Positions 1 to 7,508 of a stretch of 25,220 bases of DNA are shown piece by piece. The DNA comes from Actinomycetes bacterium (GTDB taxonomy: Bacteria; Actinomycetota; Acidimicrobiia; Acidimicrobiales; SZUA-35). The notes under the pieces were generated by a model. That model saw nothing but the letters and a program-made list of their open reading frames with translations. It had not been told where the DNA came from and ran no database searches. Positions within the stretch are counted from its first letter, which is position 1. Every line of letters begins with the position of its first letter. The DNA lies in the NCBI GenBank assembly GCA_024227975.1, contig JAAETV010000422.1, positions 1 to 25,220 on the forward strand. Direction: 5' to 3'. The translations under genes and the position numbers were made by a program.

Positions 1-332
1 AGTTCGCGGCCCTGGATCCAGCGGAGCAACATCTGGTCAGGGTCCTGGCCGGGATGCTGCGCCTGGCCATCGGCCTCGATCGCCGTCAAATGGGCCAGGT
101 CACCGCGGTCACTGTCCGGGCCGAGTCCGACACTGGCGCCGGCACCAACGAGGCCTCCCAAGGCGAGGGCCTTGGGAGTCGGCTCGTCGTCGAGCCAGTT
201 GTCTCCGATGGAGGCGATGTCAGCGTCGAGATTGCCGCTGCTACCAGCCGCTCGGAACTGTTGGCGGGGGCCCTCGGAGTCGCCATCATCGTCAGAGAAC
301 GTCCCTGCTCAGACCGGCCTGGAGCGACCTAG
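1..332 (+). CDS. Ppx/GppA-type phosphatase, C-terminal fragment (partial)
   Basis: The frame is open from the left edge (first full codon at position 3) to a TAG ending at 332. About 109 residues of the C-terminus are visible and the start lies outside the window. The segment beginning LDPAEQHLVRVLAGMLRLAI and continuing GLDRR resembles the C-terminal helical domain of exopolyphosphatase/guanosine pentaphosphatase proteins, where a helix ending in LLRLADGLDRSH precedes a small beta region. The following stretch, DVSVEIAAATSRSELLAGAL, fits the family pattern of an acidic beta strand, then an Ala-rich helix and a final strand. These enzymes hydrolyse polyphosphate or pppGpp in the cytosol. The catalytic ASKHA domain is not in the window, so the activity cannot be judged. 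The gene ends 10 bp before the stop of the convergent ogt gene. Family assignment is moderately sure. Confidence 0.6.
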   Translation, partial: FAALDPAEQHLVRVLAGMLRLAIGLDRRQMGQVTAVTVRAESDTGAGTNEASQGEGLGSRLVVEPVVSDGGDVSVEIAAATSRSELLAGALGVAIIVRERPCSDRPGAT

Positions 333-342
333 AAACAGGGGC

Positions 343-858
343 CTAGGCTGCGGCTCGGGCCTCATGGTCGAGGAGCCAACGTTTGACTTCGAGGCCGTAG
401 TAGTACCCGCCGAGGGAGCCGTCCTGGCGCAAGGCACGGTGGCAGGGCACCATCGGGGCGATCAGGTTGCGCCCGCAAGCCGTGCCGGCGGCCCGGATGG
501 CCCGTGGCCTGGTCGTCACGGCTGCCAGCTCGGTGTAGGTCCTGGTCTCACCGGCCGGGATGGTCCGCAGCCCGGCCCAGACCTCCTGTTGAAGATCGGT
601 CCCCGGTTGGGCCACCGGTATCCGGGCCAGGGCATCGAGCTGGCCATCGAGATAGTCCTCGACCAACCTGGTGATCTTCCCCAGCTCAGACCGCTCGACG
701 AGTTCCCGCTCTCCCCGTTCGGGTGGGGTGAGGCGGTCCCACAGCTCCGGGATCGAGGTGAAGCCGGCCGCGATCACGATCTGGTCGCGGGCCACGATGG
801 TGAGTGGCTTCACGGGGGTCTCGATGGTGCAGGCCTCGATGGTTCGGGCATCGCTCAT
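343..858 (-). CDS. ogt: methylated-DNA--protein-cysteine methyltransferase (Ogt/MGMT)
   Basis: This cytosolic suicide enzyme moves the alkyl group of O6-alkylguanine in DNA onto its own cysteine. The 171-residue product carries the PCHR motif with acceptor Cys139. Ahead of it is a DNA-binding helix region with TYTELA and RAIRAAGTACGRN, and after it the usual LGGYYYGLEVKRWLLDHE tail. I chose the ATG at 858 because it overlaps the stop of the upstream ada-alkA gene as ATGA, which suggests translational coupling. The frame is open 40 codons further upstream, but that part lies inside ada-alkA and does not look like the family. Length is normal for Ogt. The order Ada-AlkA then Ogt matches what I recall of the Mycobacterium tuberculosis pair Rv1317c-Rv1316c. 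Regulation is probably through the Ada domain of the upstream protein (inference). Confidence 0.93.
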   Translation of the reverse strand: MSDARTIEACTIETPVKPLTIVARDQIVIAAGFTSIPELWDRLTPPERGERELVERSELGKITRLVEDYLDGQLDALARIPVAQPGTDLQQEVWAGLRTIPAGETRTYTELAAVTTRPRAIRAAGTACGRNLIAPMVPCHRALRQDGSLGGYYYGLEVKRWLLDHEARAAA

Positions 859-2318
859 GATTGGGTTCCGTTCTTCGTCGGTTGGCTGGTTGGATTGCTT
901 CGCCACAACAGCAGGGCGGCATAGGCTCGCCACGGTTTCCAGCTTCTCGCTCGCTCCTCCAGCTCGGCCGTCGAGCAATCCAGGGAGCGGCGCAAGACGA
1001 GATCACCTCGGGGCCAGCCGTCAGGGTCGCCGAGGGCTCGCATTGTGATGTAGCCGGCCGTCCAGGGGCCGATCCCTTTGATCGCTTCGAGGTCTGCCCG
1101 CGTCCGGTCGGGATCGACATGGGGTCCGAGGTCGAGCTGCTCTTTGGCCATGGCGGTGGCCACGGCCAAGATCGTGGCTCGCCGACTGTTCGGCATGCCG
1201 AGCTGGTCCAGGGGGGCGGCCGCAACCTGGTCGGGGGTCGGGAAGCGTTGGACAGGCTCGTCGGGATCGTTCGTCAACTTGATGAGGCGACCGAGCAAGG
1301 TCCTGGCCGCGGCCACACTCACCTGCTGGCCGACGACGGCCCGGATCGCAATCTCGAACGGATCGAAGGCCCCCGGTAGGCGACTCAGGGGGAAGGCGGC
1401 CAATCGCTCTGCCAGCACTGGGTCGCGGGCCAGGTGGTGTTCGATCGGGACGAGATCGGTTTCCAAATCAGCCACTCGACGGATCAGGGGTAGCAGCTCG
1501 GCGAGGTCTGAGAGCCGATCGAGGGAGCATTCGAGCCGCAACCCATCGCCCTGCCCCCGGTTCTCGGTTGGCCCGGAGCGGGGAGCGCTGAGCTCGATCC
1601 AACCACCGGGGACCTGGCGCCGGAATGTCCCGTCAGGTGATGATGACTCCAGTCCAGGTATGGCCCGCATGGCGAAGAACTGGTGAAGGGAATCCCACCC
1701 CAGCTCTCCCCGGCAGGGGAGCTCGAGCACGATAGAGGTAGCCGTCGGCTCGATACCGACCCGCCGTCGCAGGGCCGACGGGGGAGCGTCGAAGGCTCGA
1801 CGGATCGAGTCGTTGAACTGGCGGATGCTGGAGAACCCGGAGGCGAAGGCGACCTCGGTAACCGTCAGGCTCGTCTGGTCGAGGAGGAGACGAGCCAGCC
1901 ACAGGCGGCGGGCCCGGGCCAGTTGGAGTGGCCCGGTGCCGACCGTGCGCTGCAGCTCCCGTCGCAGATGCCGCTCGCTGACCCCGAGCTGGGAGGCCAG
2001 ACCGGCCACCCCGACCTGGTCAACTGTGCCCCCTTCGATCAGCTTCAGAGCCCGCCCGGTGAGGTCGGCCCGACGGTTCCACTCAGGGTGACCAGGGGCC
2101 AACTCGGGCCTGCATCGGCGGCAGGGGCGAAAGCCTGCTTCCGATGCGGTTGCAGCATGGGGGAAGAAGCGTACGTTGGCCGATTTTGGTGTCCTGGCCG
2201 GGCACGAGGGCCGGCAGAAGATACCGGTCGTGGTGACTGCGGTGTAGAAACGGCCGTCGAATCGGGCGTCGCGTCGGCTGATGGCTTGGTAGCACGTCTC
2301 ATGGTCGAGTTGATCCAT
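855..2318 (-). CDS. alkA: Ada regulatory domain - AlkA DNA-3-methyladenine glycosylase fusion
   Basis: This 487-residue fusion joins an alkylation sensor to a base-excision glycosylase. Residues 1-75 form the Ada zinc domain, with cysteines 35, 39, 66 and 69 in FCRPSC and CRRCRP. In E. coli Ada the first of these accepts methyl groups from phosphotriesters. Residues 80-190 hold an AraC-type double helix-turn-helix (VAGLASQLGVSERHLRRELQ; VTEVAFASGFSSIRQFNDSI). Residues 195-290 resemble the AlkA N-terminal domain. Residues 300-470 are the HhH-GPD fold, with the hairpin GIGPWTAGY and the expected catalytic Asp439 in GDLVLR. The start is the ATG at 2316-2318; no clear Shine-Dalgarno precedes it. 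It excises alkylated purines and probably activates its own operon when methylated, as known for Ada. The ogt gene follows with a 4-bp overlap. An inverted repeat lies just upstream. Confidence 0.93.
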   Translation of the reverse strand: MDQLDHETCYQAISRRDARFDGRFYTAVTTTGIFCRPSCPARTPKSANVRFFPHAATASEAGFRPCRRCRPELAPGHPEWNRRADLTGRALKLIEGGTVDQVGVAGLASQLGVSERHLRRELQRTVGTGPLQLARARRLWLARLLLDQTSLTVTEVAFASGFSSIRQFNDSIRRAFDAPPSALRRRVGIEPTATSIVLELPCRGELGWDSLHQFFAMRAIPGLESSSPDGTFRRQVPGGWIELSAPRSGPTENRGQGDGLRLECSLDRLSDLAELLPLIRRVADLETDLVPIEHHLARDPVLAERLAAFPLSRLPGAFDPFEIAIRAVVGQQVSVAAARTLLGRLIKLTNDPDEPVQRFPTPDQVAAAPLDQLGMPNSRRATILAVATAMAKEQLDLGPHVDPDRTRADLEAIKGIGPWTAGYITMRALGDPDGWPRGDLVLRRSLDCSTAELEERARSWKPWRAYAALLLWRSNPTSQPTKNGTQS

Positions 2319-2331
2319 TAGAGACAGTTTT

Positions 2332-2349
2332 AGTCCTGGTCAGAGGACT
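2332..2349. promoter_or_regulatory. inverted repeat upstream of ada-alkA (candidate operator)
   Basis: A perfect 6-bp inverted repeat with a 6-bp spacer, AGTCCT-N6-AGGACT, lies 13 bp upstream of the ada-alkA start. It abuts TAAAAC on the minus strand, which could be part of a weak -10. Its position in the divergent region between ada-alkA and the lipoprotein gene would suit an operator. It does not match the E. coli Ada box that I remember, so binding by the Ada domain is only inferred. Confidence 0.3.
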
Positions 2350-2475
2350 CCGCTAGCGGTAATCGGACAGAGCAGTGCCAGCCTCCTACTGACCCCTGAC
2401 CAAGGGAGCACCCACTGTCAGGTCCTGCCGACTAGCCTGAGCGAACCCTCTTTGCGTTCGGGATACGGGTCACGC

Positions 2476-3063
2476 GTGCGAGTAGCAACCATCATCATCG
2501 CTTTCACCGGAGCCCTCCTCCTCACTGGCTGCTCGTCGTCAGAGCCCGAGGTGAGCACAGACGATCAGCCCGGCTCACTGGCCGAGGAGATGATCACGGG
2601 TGAGCTGGCAACCACGGTTGGGCTAGGTCCACTGACCTCGACCTGCAACACACCGCCCGTATTGGCCATCGATACCACGTTCGAGTGCACGGCAATGACC
2701 GAGGCCGGTGAGGTCATTCAGATCCACGGTTCGGTCAACCCCGAAGGCAAGCTGGCTCTCGTCACCACGAACCTGGTCAGCGCCCCCGCTCTGCCCAGCT
2801 TCGAGCGAGAGGTAGCAGCCATCCTGAACGACTCGGTCGGCTCGAACTTCACCGCCGCCTCCGTCGACTGTGGCTCGACGGCGGTGGTCTTGCCCGCAGA
2901 TTTTGTCATGGGGTGCGCCCTGGTCATGCCGGCCAGTCGCGAGATCTTCGACGTGACGCTCACGATCTCTGACCTCGACCAGCGAACGTTCAGCCTGCTC
3001 GTCTCCGACCAGCCTCGGGTTGCCGTCGATGAAGGTGAAGACGAGGAGCCGGTGGAAGGCTAG
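2476..3063 (+). CDS. lipoprotein with two DUF4333-like repeats
   Basis: The product starts with a basic n-region and a hydrophobic segment ending in the lipobox LLTGC. It is probably exported, lipid-modified on that cysteine and anchored on the outer face of the membrane. Two copies of a small domain follow. Each has a cysteine, then a short stretch, then a second cysteine, then a beta-rich ending: STCNTPPVLAIDTTFECTAM, and DCGSTAVVLPADFVMGCALV. This spacing is like DUF4333 of actinobacterial lipoproteins. Each cysteine pair may form a disulfide. The C-terminus is acidic. I chose the GTG at 2476, which gives a 195-residue product and a short n-region. A TTG at 2452 in the same frame would add eight residues and is an alternative. 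Neither has a clear ribosome binding site. The function is unknown. Confidence 0.8.
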   Translation: MRVATIIIAFTGALLLTGCSSSEPEVSTDDQPGSLAEEMITGELATTVGLGPLTSTCNTPPVLAIDTTFECTAMTEAGEVIQIHGSVNPEGKLALVTTNLVSAPALPSFEREVAAILNDSVGSNFTAASVDCGSTAVVLPADFVMGCALVMPASREIFDVTLTISDLDQRTFSLLVSDQPRVAVDEGEDEEPVEG

Positions 3064-3068
3064 GTCAG

Positions 3069-3578
3069 CTAGGTCAACTCGACGATCACTGTTGCGCCAC
3101 CCCAGCCGCTGGTCTGATCCCGACCCTCGATCGTCACCTCGGTGACGTCGTCGGGGATCACAACCCCACTCAGGCTCCGAGTGAACGGCTGCTCGGCCCG
3201 ATGGTCGTGGGCCAGCTCTCTGGTCCCGTAGACCTCACCGTCGGAGCCGACCACCCGCCAGGCGTCGGCGTAGCGGGCCGCCGTGTCGTAGGGCGACGAC
3301 AGGGTGGCAGTGAAGTCCCAACTTCCATCGTCACGTCGTTCGGCCGTTGCCCCAATCACATCGGGGAACAGATCCCCTTCGGCGATGGAGGTGGTGGAGG
3401 AGTTGGAATCGGTAGTGGGGGCGGGAGCGGAGCTGGTCGTGGTGGCGGCGATATCGGCCGTTGGTTCGGGATCAGCCGAATCGGTCGAGGTGCCGCAGGC
3501 CGCGATCGTCATTGCTGCCGTTGCCCCTACTAGCCACAACTTCCCCCTTGTGGTCGAGGGTCTCTCAGTCAACGACAT
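3069..3578 (-). CDS. lipoprotein with Thr/Ser-rich linker and a small beta domain
   Basis: The 169-residue product has a signal peptide with lipobox TIAAC near residue 28, a low-complexity Thr/Ser/Ala/Pro linker (about 35-65), then a conserved-looking domain of about 95 residues. The domain contains YADAWRVVGSDGEVYGTREL, then HDHRAEQPFTRSLSGV and a closing strand with GWGG. I recall this pattern (YADxW, PDGxxxGTRxLxHxHxxEQPFTRSL) from uncharacterised secreted bacterial proteins, but I know no function. The start at 3578 overlaps the end of the RNase II-like gene by 14 bp on the same strand, so it is the last gene of the marR-pan operon. It ends 5 bp from the stop of the convergent DUF4333 lipoprotein gene. 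Confidence 0.8.
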   Translation of the reverse strand: MSLTERPSTTRGKLWLVGATAAMTIAACGTSTDSADPEPTADIAATTTSSAPAPTTDSNSSTTSIAEGDLFPDVIGATAERRDDGSWDFTATLSSPYDTAARYADAWRVVGSDGEVYGTRELAHDHRAEQPFTRSLSGVVIPDDVTEVTIEGRDQTSGWGGATVIVELT

Positions 3579-5004
3579 CGAAGGTCACCGTCCTCTTGGC
3601 CAGGTCAACCCCTTTAAGGCGAAGGGCGACCTCTTCAGCCAGCTGGCGCCCGTCGGCCTCGACCGGGGCCACGACGGCAGGCTCAGCGATCTGGACGCTG
3701 GCCCGGCCCCGTTTGGCGTCGACGTCGACGACATGGCCAGTGAAGATCTCGCCGATATGGGGCTCCAAGACGATCGCCTCGGCGAAATCGACCATGGACC
3801 GCTCCAGAGCAGACTCCCGCTGGCGGGCCCGCCCCATCAACGACGGCAGCTCGTCTAGCGCCTCGACGGCCCACGACGGTGGCTCATCTCCGGCCAGCAA
3901 GGCCAGCAGGATCTCGTTGCCGAACCGGTCGACGAGGCGGCGCAGGGGGGCGGTCACATGGGCATAGACCGAGGCGATGGCCCCATGCTCGGGGTGCTCA
4001 GGGCACTCCCCGTTGAAACCCAGATAGCCAGCCCCCCGCAGGGTCCGGGTCGACTGCAACAAGAAGGCGTTTGCGGACGGCGAGTTGGGGGCCAGCTGGC
4101 GGATGAAGTCGGCGTACGGCATGTCCTGGGGCCAGTCCAAGCCCAGGGCCTGGGCCGTGTGGCGCAACTGACGAACCGCCCGCTCGTAGGGAGGGGGGAG
4201 GGTACGCAAGATCCCCACTCCTGCCTCGACCATCGTCCGGGCGGCCACAATCCCGGTCAAGAGCGAGATCTGGGCGTTCCACCCTTCGACCGGGATCGAC
4301 AGGTCGTAGTCGAGGGCGTAGCTGCCGCCCCGCTCCACGATCTCTTGGGCCGGCAGGTTGATGCTGATACCACCCCGCTTGCGCTCCTGCTGCTGGCGGA
4401 GGCGCCCGATCTCGGCCAGTAGGGTCAGATTGTGGTTGGGGGTCGTCCCGGCAGGCTCGCTGCCTCGGTCGATATGGGCCTGGGCCGCGACATATGAGAT
4501 GGCGGCCCTGGTCCTGACCAAAGCTCGCTGCAAGTGCCAGCTCGTTGGGGCGCCGTCGCCGTCGAGATCAATCGTCCACAACAGGCATGGTTTGTCGGTA
4601 TCGGCCAACAGGCTGGCCCGATCCTCGCTGAGGACGGGAGGGTGGAGGGGGGCTCGACCATCGGGGCTGTAGAGGGTGGTGCCTCGCTTGCGGGCCTCGG
4701 TGTCGACGGCACCGCCGGGTCGGAGGAAGGCCCCGACGTCGGCGATGGCGTACCACACCCGGTAGCCGTTGTCCCTACGTTCGGCGGCGAAAGCCTGATC
4801 AAGATCGGTGGCGCCAGGAGGGTCAATGGCGACGAGGGGGAGATGGCGGGCGTCGGTCCTCGCCCCATCGTCAACGGCGTCGACGGCACTGGCTGCCTCA
4901 TCCAACACTGCCGGCGAGAAGTGGTCTGGCACATCGAGCTCTTTGCGGATGCTGGCGAACCCCTGCTCGAAGGTTCGTGGGGCTCGGAGGATGATGGCTG
5001 GCAC
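3565..5004 (-). CDS. RNase II/RNB-family exoribonuclease-like protein
   Basis: The 479-residue product has an RNB catalytic domain at about residues 50-385. It includes IDPPGATDLDQA, YAIADVGAFLRPGGAVDTEA and the RGTTLYSPDG stretch typical of RNase II/R enzymes, which degrade RNA 3' to 5' using divalent metal. Asp61, Asp67 and Asp69 correspond to three of the four active-site aspartates of E. coli RNase II (D201, D207, D209). The fourth (D210) is Gln70 here. The N-terminal cold-shock domains of RNase II/R are absent. The C-terminal 60 residues (GHVVDVDAKRGRASVQI) look like a short S1/OB-type domain. The protein therefore belongs to the shorter actinobacterial form rather than to RNase R. It starts 9 bp after the panB stop and lies in the same operon. 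The link to pantothenate synthesis is unclear. Confidence 0.88.
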   Translation of the reverse strand: MPAIILRAPRTFEQGFASIRKELDVPDHFSPAVLDEAASAVDAVDDGARTDARHLPLVAIDPPGATDLDQAFAAERRDNGYRVWYAIADVGAFLRPGGAVDTEARKRGTTLYSPDGRAPLHPPVLSEDRASLLADTDKPCLLWTIDLDGDGAPTSWHLQRALVRTRAAISYVAAQAHIDRGSEPAGTTPNHNLTLLAEIGRLRQQQERKRGGISINLPAQEIVERGGSYALDYDLSIPVEGWNAQISLLTGIVAARTMVEAGVGILRTLPPPYERAVRQLRHTAQALGLDWPQDMPYADFIRQLAPNSPSANAFLLQSTRTLRGAGYLGFNGECPEHPEHGAIASVYAHVTAPLRRLVDRFGNEILLALLAGDEPPSWAVEALDELPSLMGRARQRESALERSMVDFAEAIVLEPHIGEIFTGHVVDVDAKRGRASVQIAEPAVVAPVEADGRQLAEEVALRLKGVDLAKRTVTFDVVD

Positions 5005-5013
5005 GGTCCGACC

Positions 5014-5874
5014 CTAATGGGTTCCCCCACTGCCATAGAGGCCGAGGGCGTCGGTCAGCTCGTCGCTGGCCTGGTAGGACTCGTCGGCGGTCGGGAATCC
5101 ACCCCTGCGAACGTCGTTGGCGAACGCTGACAGGGCGGAGACTTGATCGTCGAATGCTGTGCCGTAGCGGCGGACAAATCGAGGTTTGAACCGGTTCTCC
5201 AGCCCGATGAGGTCGTGATAGACGAGCACCTGGCCATCGGTATCGGGACCAGCCCCGATGCCGATGGTTGGAATGGACAGGGCGTCGGTCGCCATCTTGC
5301 CGACGACGTCGGGTACTCCTTCGATCACCACCGCGAAACAACCCGCCTCTTCCAGACATTTTGCCTCGGCCAGCAATTGCTCAGCCGCAGCCTCTTGGCG
5401 GCCCTGAACCTTGAAGCCGCCCATGACGTGAGCCGACTGGGGAGTGAGTCCGATGTGGCCCATCACCGGGATCTCAGCGGCCAGGATCGCCTCGATCATG
5501 GGTACCCGTTTGGACCCACCCTCGAGTTTCACACAGCTGGCCCCCGCTCTGATCAGGGTGGCCGCATTGGTAGCCGTTTCGGACTTGGAGACGTGGAACG
5601 CCATCCACGGTAGGTCGCCGACCACGACCGCCGTTGGCTTCGCTCGGGCTACGGCTCCGACATGGTAGGCCATGTCGTCGACCGTGACCGCCAGGGTGTT
5701 GTCGTAGCCAAGAACGACCATGGCCAGCGAGTCGCCGACGAGGATCAGGTCGACGTCGGCCTCGGTCGCCACCCGGCTCGACGGGGCATCGTAGGCCGTC
5801 ACCATGACCAGGGGATCAGCCCCGTCCCGGCGTTTTGTCTCCCGGATTGCGGGGATCGTTCGGTTCACGGTCAT
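5014..5874 (-). CDS. panB: 3-methyl-2-oxobutanoate hydroxymethyltransferase
   Basis: PanB transfers a hydroxymethyl group from methylene-tetrahydrofolate to 2-oxoisovalerate, giving ketopantoate, the first committed step to pantothenate and CoA. The 286-residue product is full length for the family. Metal-binding Asp48 (VGDS) and Asp87 (GDLPW) and the catalytic Glu185 (VIEGVP) align with E. coli D45, D84 and E181. The motifs VTAYDAPSSR, GHIGLTPQS and IGIGAGPDTDGQVLVYHD are intact. Its ATG overlaps the stop of the upstream PanC fusion gene as ATGA, so the two are probably translationally coupled. The RNase II-like gene follows after 9 bp. Confidence 0.97.
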   Translation of the reverse strand: MTVNRTIPAIRETKRRDGADPLVMVTAYDAPSSRVATEADVDLILVGDSLAMVVLGYDNTLAVTVDDMAYHVGAVARAKPTAVVVGDLPWMAFHVSKSETATNAATLIRAGASCVKLEGGSKRVPMIEAILAAEIPVMGHIGLTPQSAHVMGGFKVQGRQEAAAEQLLAEAKCLEEAGCFAVVIEGVPDVVGKMATDALSIPTIGIGAGPDTDGQVLVYHDLIGLENRFKPRFVRRYGTAFDDQVSALSAFANDVRRGGFPTADESYQASDELTDALGLYGSGGTH

Positions 5875-7496
5875 GCCTGTCCTGTCGGCGTCACTGCGCT
5901 GTTGTCGATGAGGCGGGTCGAACCGACTCTGGCCGCGATCAGGAGTCGGATGGTGCTGGGGTCATCGAGGGTCGAGGATTGGGTCAGGGTCCTGGCATCC
6001 ACCGCGGCGGCGTAGTCGAGCTCGGCCAGTGCTTCGGTGGCGACTACGGAGGCCATGATCTCATCGACGACGACCGTTTCGCGCTCCCCGTTGACGATTG
6101 TTTCCACCCCTTGATCGAGGGCTCGACGTAGAACTCTGGCCGCAACTCGTTCATCCGACGAGAGGTACATATTCCGACTGGAAAGAGCCAGTCCATCGGA
6201 TTCCCGGACAATTGGACAGCCGATCAATTGGACCGGGATAGACAAGTCATGGACCATTCGCTCCAGAACGGCGACTTGCTGGAAGTCCTTCTCACCGAAA
6301 TAGGCGCGACAAGGACCGACAATGTTGAACAGTTTGGTGACAACGGTCGCCACTCCACGGAAGTGCGTCGATCGGCTTGCCCCTTCCCAAAGGGATGACA
6401 CCTCCTCGACCGAGACAGATGTCAGGACCCGCCCGAATGGATACATCTCTTCAACCGAAGGGGTGAATAGCACCGACACCCCGTTTGCCTCAGCCAGCTC
6501 GGTGTCTCGTTCCAGGTCGCGGGGGTAGGAAGCCAGGTCTTCTTCGGGGGCGAACTGGAGTGGGTTGACGAATATGCTGGCGACGACCACATCGTTGGCC
6601 TCGGCCGCCGCCCGAATCAGTGAGCCGTGGCCCTCATGGAGGTAGCCCATCGTCGGAACGAACCCGATCGTGGATCCCCGAGATCGTTGGTCATCGAGAA
6701 GGGCCCTGAGCTCGTCGATCGATGCGACAACGGTGGCCCTGTCAGCCCTGCTCATGAGGCCCAGGGATGGCAGGGGCGGGTGGCCAGCGAGGCGAGCCGC
6801 TTCGGTGGCCAGTTTACGGTACAGGGGTCGTTCGGTTGGTGGTAGTACATCGAGATGAAGGCTCACCGTGGAGTCGTCGCCCCGAGCGGCTGGGCCCGTC
6901 AACGACGATAACGGGCCAGAGCGGCGAACATTGTCGAGCGTTGTGCTCATCAGATCCCAGTAGGCATCAATGGGAACGCCGACCTCGACCCCCAGGCGCT
7001 CTACCTGGGCGCACAGAGCCACGAGGTGATTGGCGGCAACAGCAGCTGTTGCATGGTAAAGGCCACGTCGCTCGTCAGGCACCGTCACCGCACGACCCCC
7101 AAGGGTGGCTACGAGGTCGAGGGCTGACTCGTGGCCGGCTACGGCGAACACCCCTCCCTCAGTGAGACGACGGGCCCCGGTCTCGGCGTCGGGCAGTGAC
7201 AGCAAGGGATGGACTGAGCCCCTCCGTTCATGGGAGCTCAGTACATCGAGGCCTTTGGCTCCAGACAGGTGGAGTACAGCGGCTCGTCCCGGGTTGATCA
7301 TTGCCGCCACCGAGGCAATGGAGCTGTCCGGGACGGCCAGCAAGATCACATCGAGCGTGGCGGCCAGGTCCTCCAGGTCGGCGCCCCGTCCGATCGGGAC
7401 GCCTCCAGGGCTACCGTCGATCCAGCCCTGCTCCCTCAGCGCTAGCCAAAAAGACCCACCAGCTCGACCAGGACCAACCACGGCGAACGTCACCAT
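5871..7496 (-). CDS. panC: Rossmann/DUF2520 (PanG-like) - pantothenate synthetase fusion
   Basis: This 541-residue protein joins two enzymes. Residues 1-245 start with the nucleotide-binding loop GPGRAGG (8-14). They continue with VPDSSI, HLSGAKG, SVHPLLS, LYHATAAVAANH and TGPAARGD, the signatures of the Rossmann-like plus DUF2520 pair. As I recall, this is the family of PanG, an alternative NADPH ketopantoate reductase described in Francisella. Residues 250-541 are pantothenate synthetase, with PTMGYLHEGHGSLI (HxGH), FVNPLQF, FGEKDFQQ and the KMSKS-like SSRNMYLS. It would reduce ketopantoate to pantoate and join it to beta-alanine using ATP. It starts 12 bp after marR and overlaps panB by 4 bp. 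The PanC call is firm. The reductase role of the N-terminal half is inference from family and context. Confidence 0.94.
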   Translation of the reverse strand: MVTFAVVGPGRAGGSFWLALREQGWIDGSPGGVPIGRGADLEDLAATLDVILLAVPDSSIASVAAMINPGRAAVLHLSGAKGLDVLSSHERRGSVHPLLSLPDAETGARRLTEGGVFAVAGHESALDLVATLGGRAVTVPDERRGLYHATAAVAANHLVALCAQVERLGVEVGVPIDAYWDLMSTTLDNVRRSGPLSSLTGPAARGDDSTVSLHLDVLPPTERPLYRKLATEAARLAGHPPLPSLGLMSRADRATVVASIDELRALLDDQRSRGSTIGFVPTMGYLHEGHGSLIRAAAEANDVVVASIFVNPLQFAPEEDLASYPRDLERDTELAEANGVSVLFTPSVEEMYPFGRVLTSVSVEEVSSLWEGASRSTHFRGVATVVTKLFNIVGPCRAYFGEKDFQQVAVLERMVHDLSIPVQLIGCPIVRESDGLALSSRNMYLSSDERVAARVLRRALDQGVETIVNGERETVVVDEIMASVVATEALAELDYAAAVDARTLTQSSTLDDPSTIRLLIAARVGSTRLIDNSAVTPTGQA

Positions 7497-7508
7497 GGAT
7501 GGAGTCTG

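Noticed and set aside
172..924. Long rightward open frame antisense to ogt
   Set aside because: It is out of frame with the Ppx end and antisense to a convincing ogt gene. Long open shadow frames are normal at high G+C.
686..1225. Leftward open frame within ada-alkA and ogt
   Set aside because: Its protein is Pro/Arg-rich with no conserved motifs and overlaps two well-supported genes in another frame.
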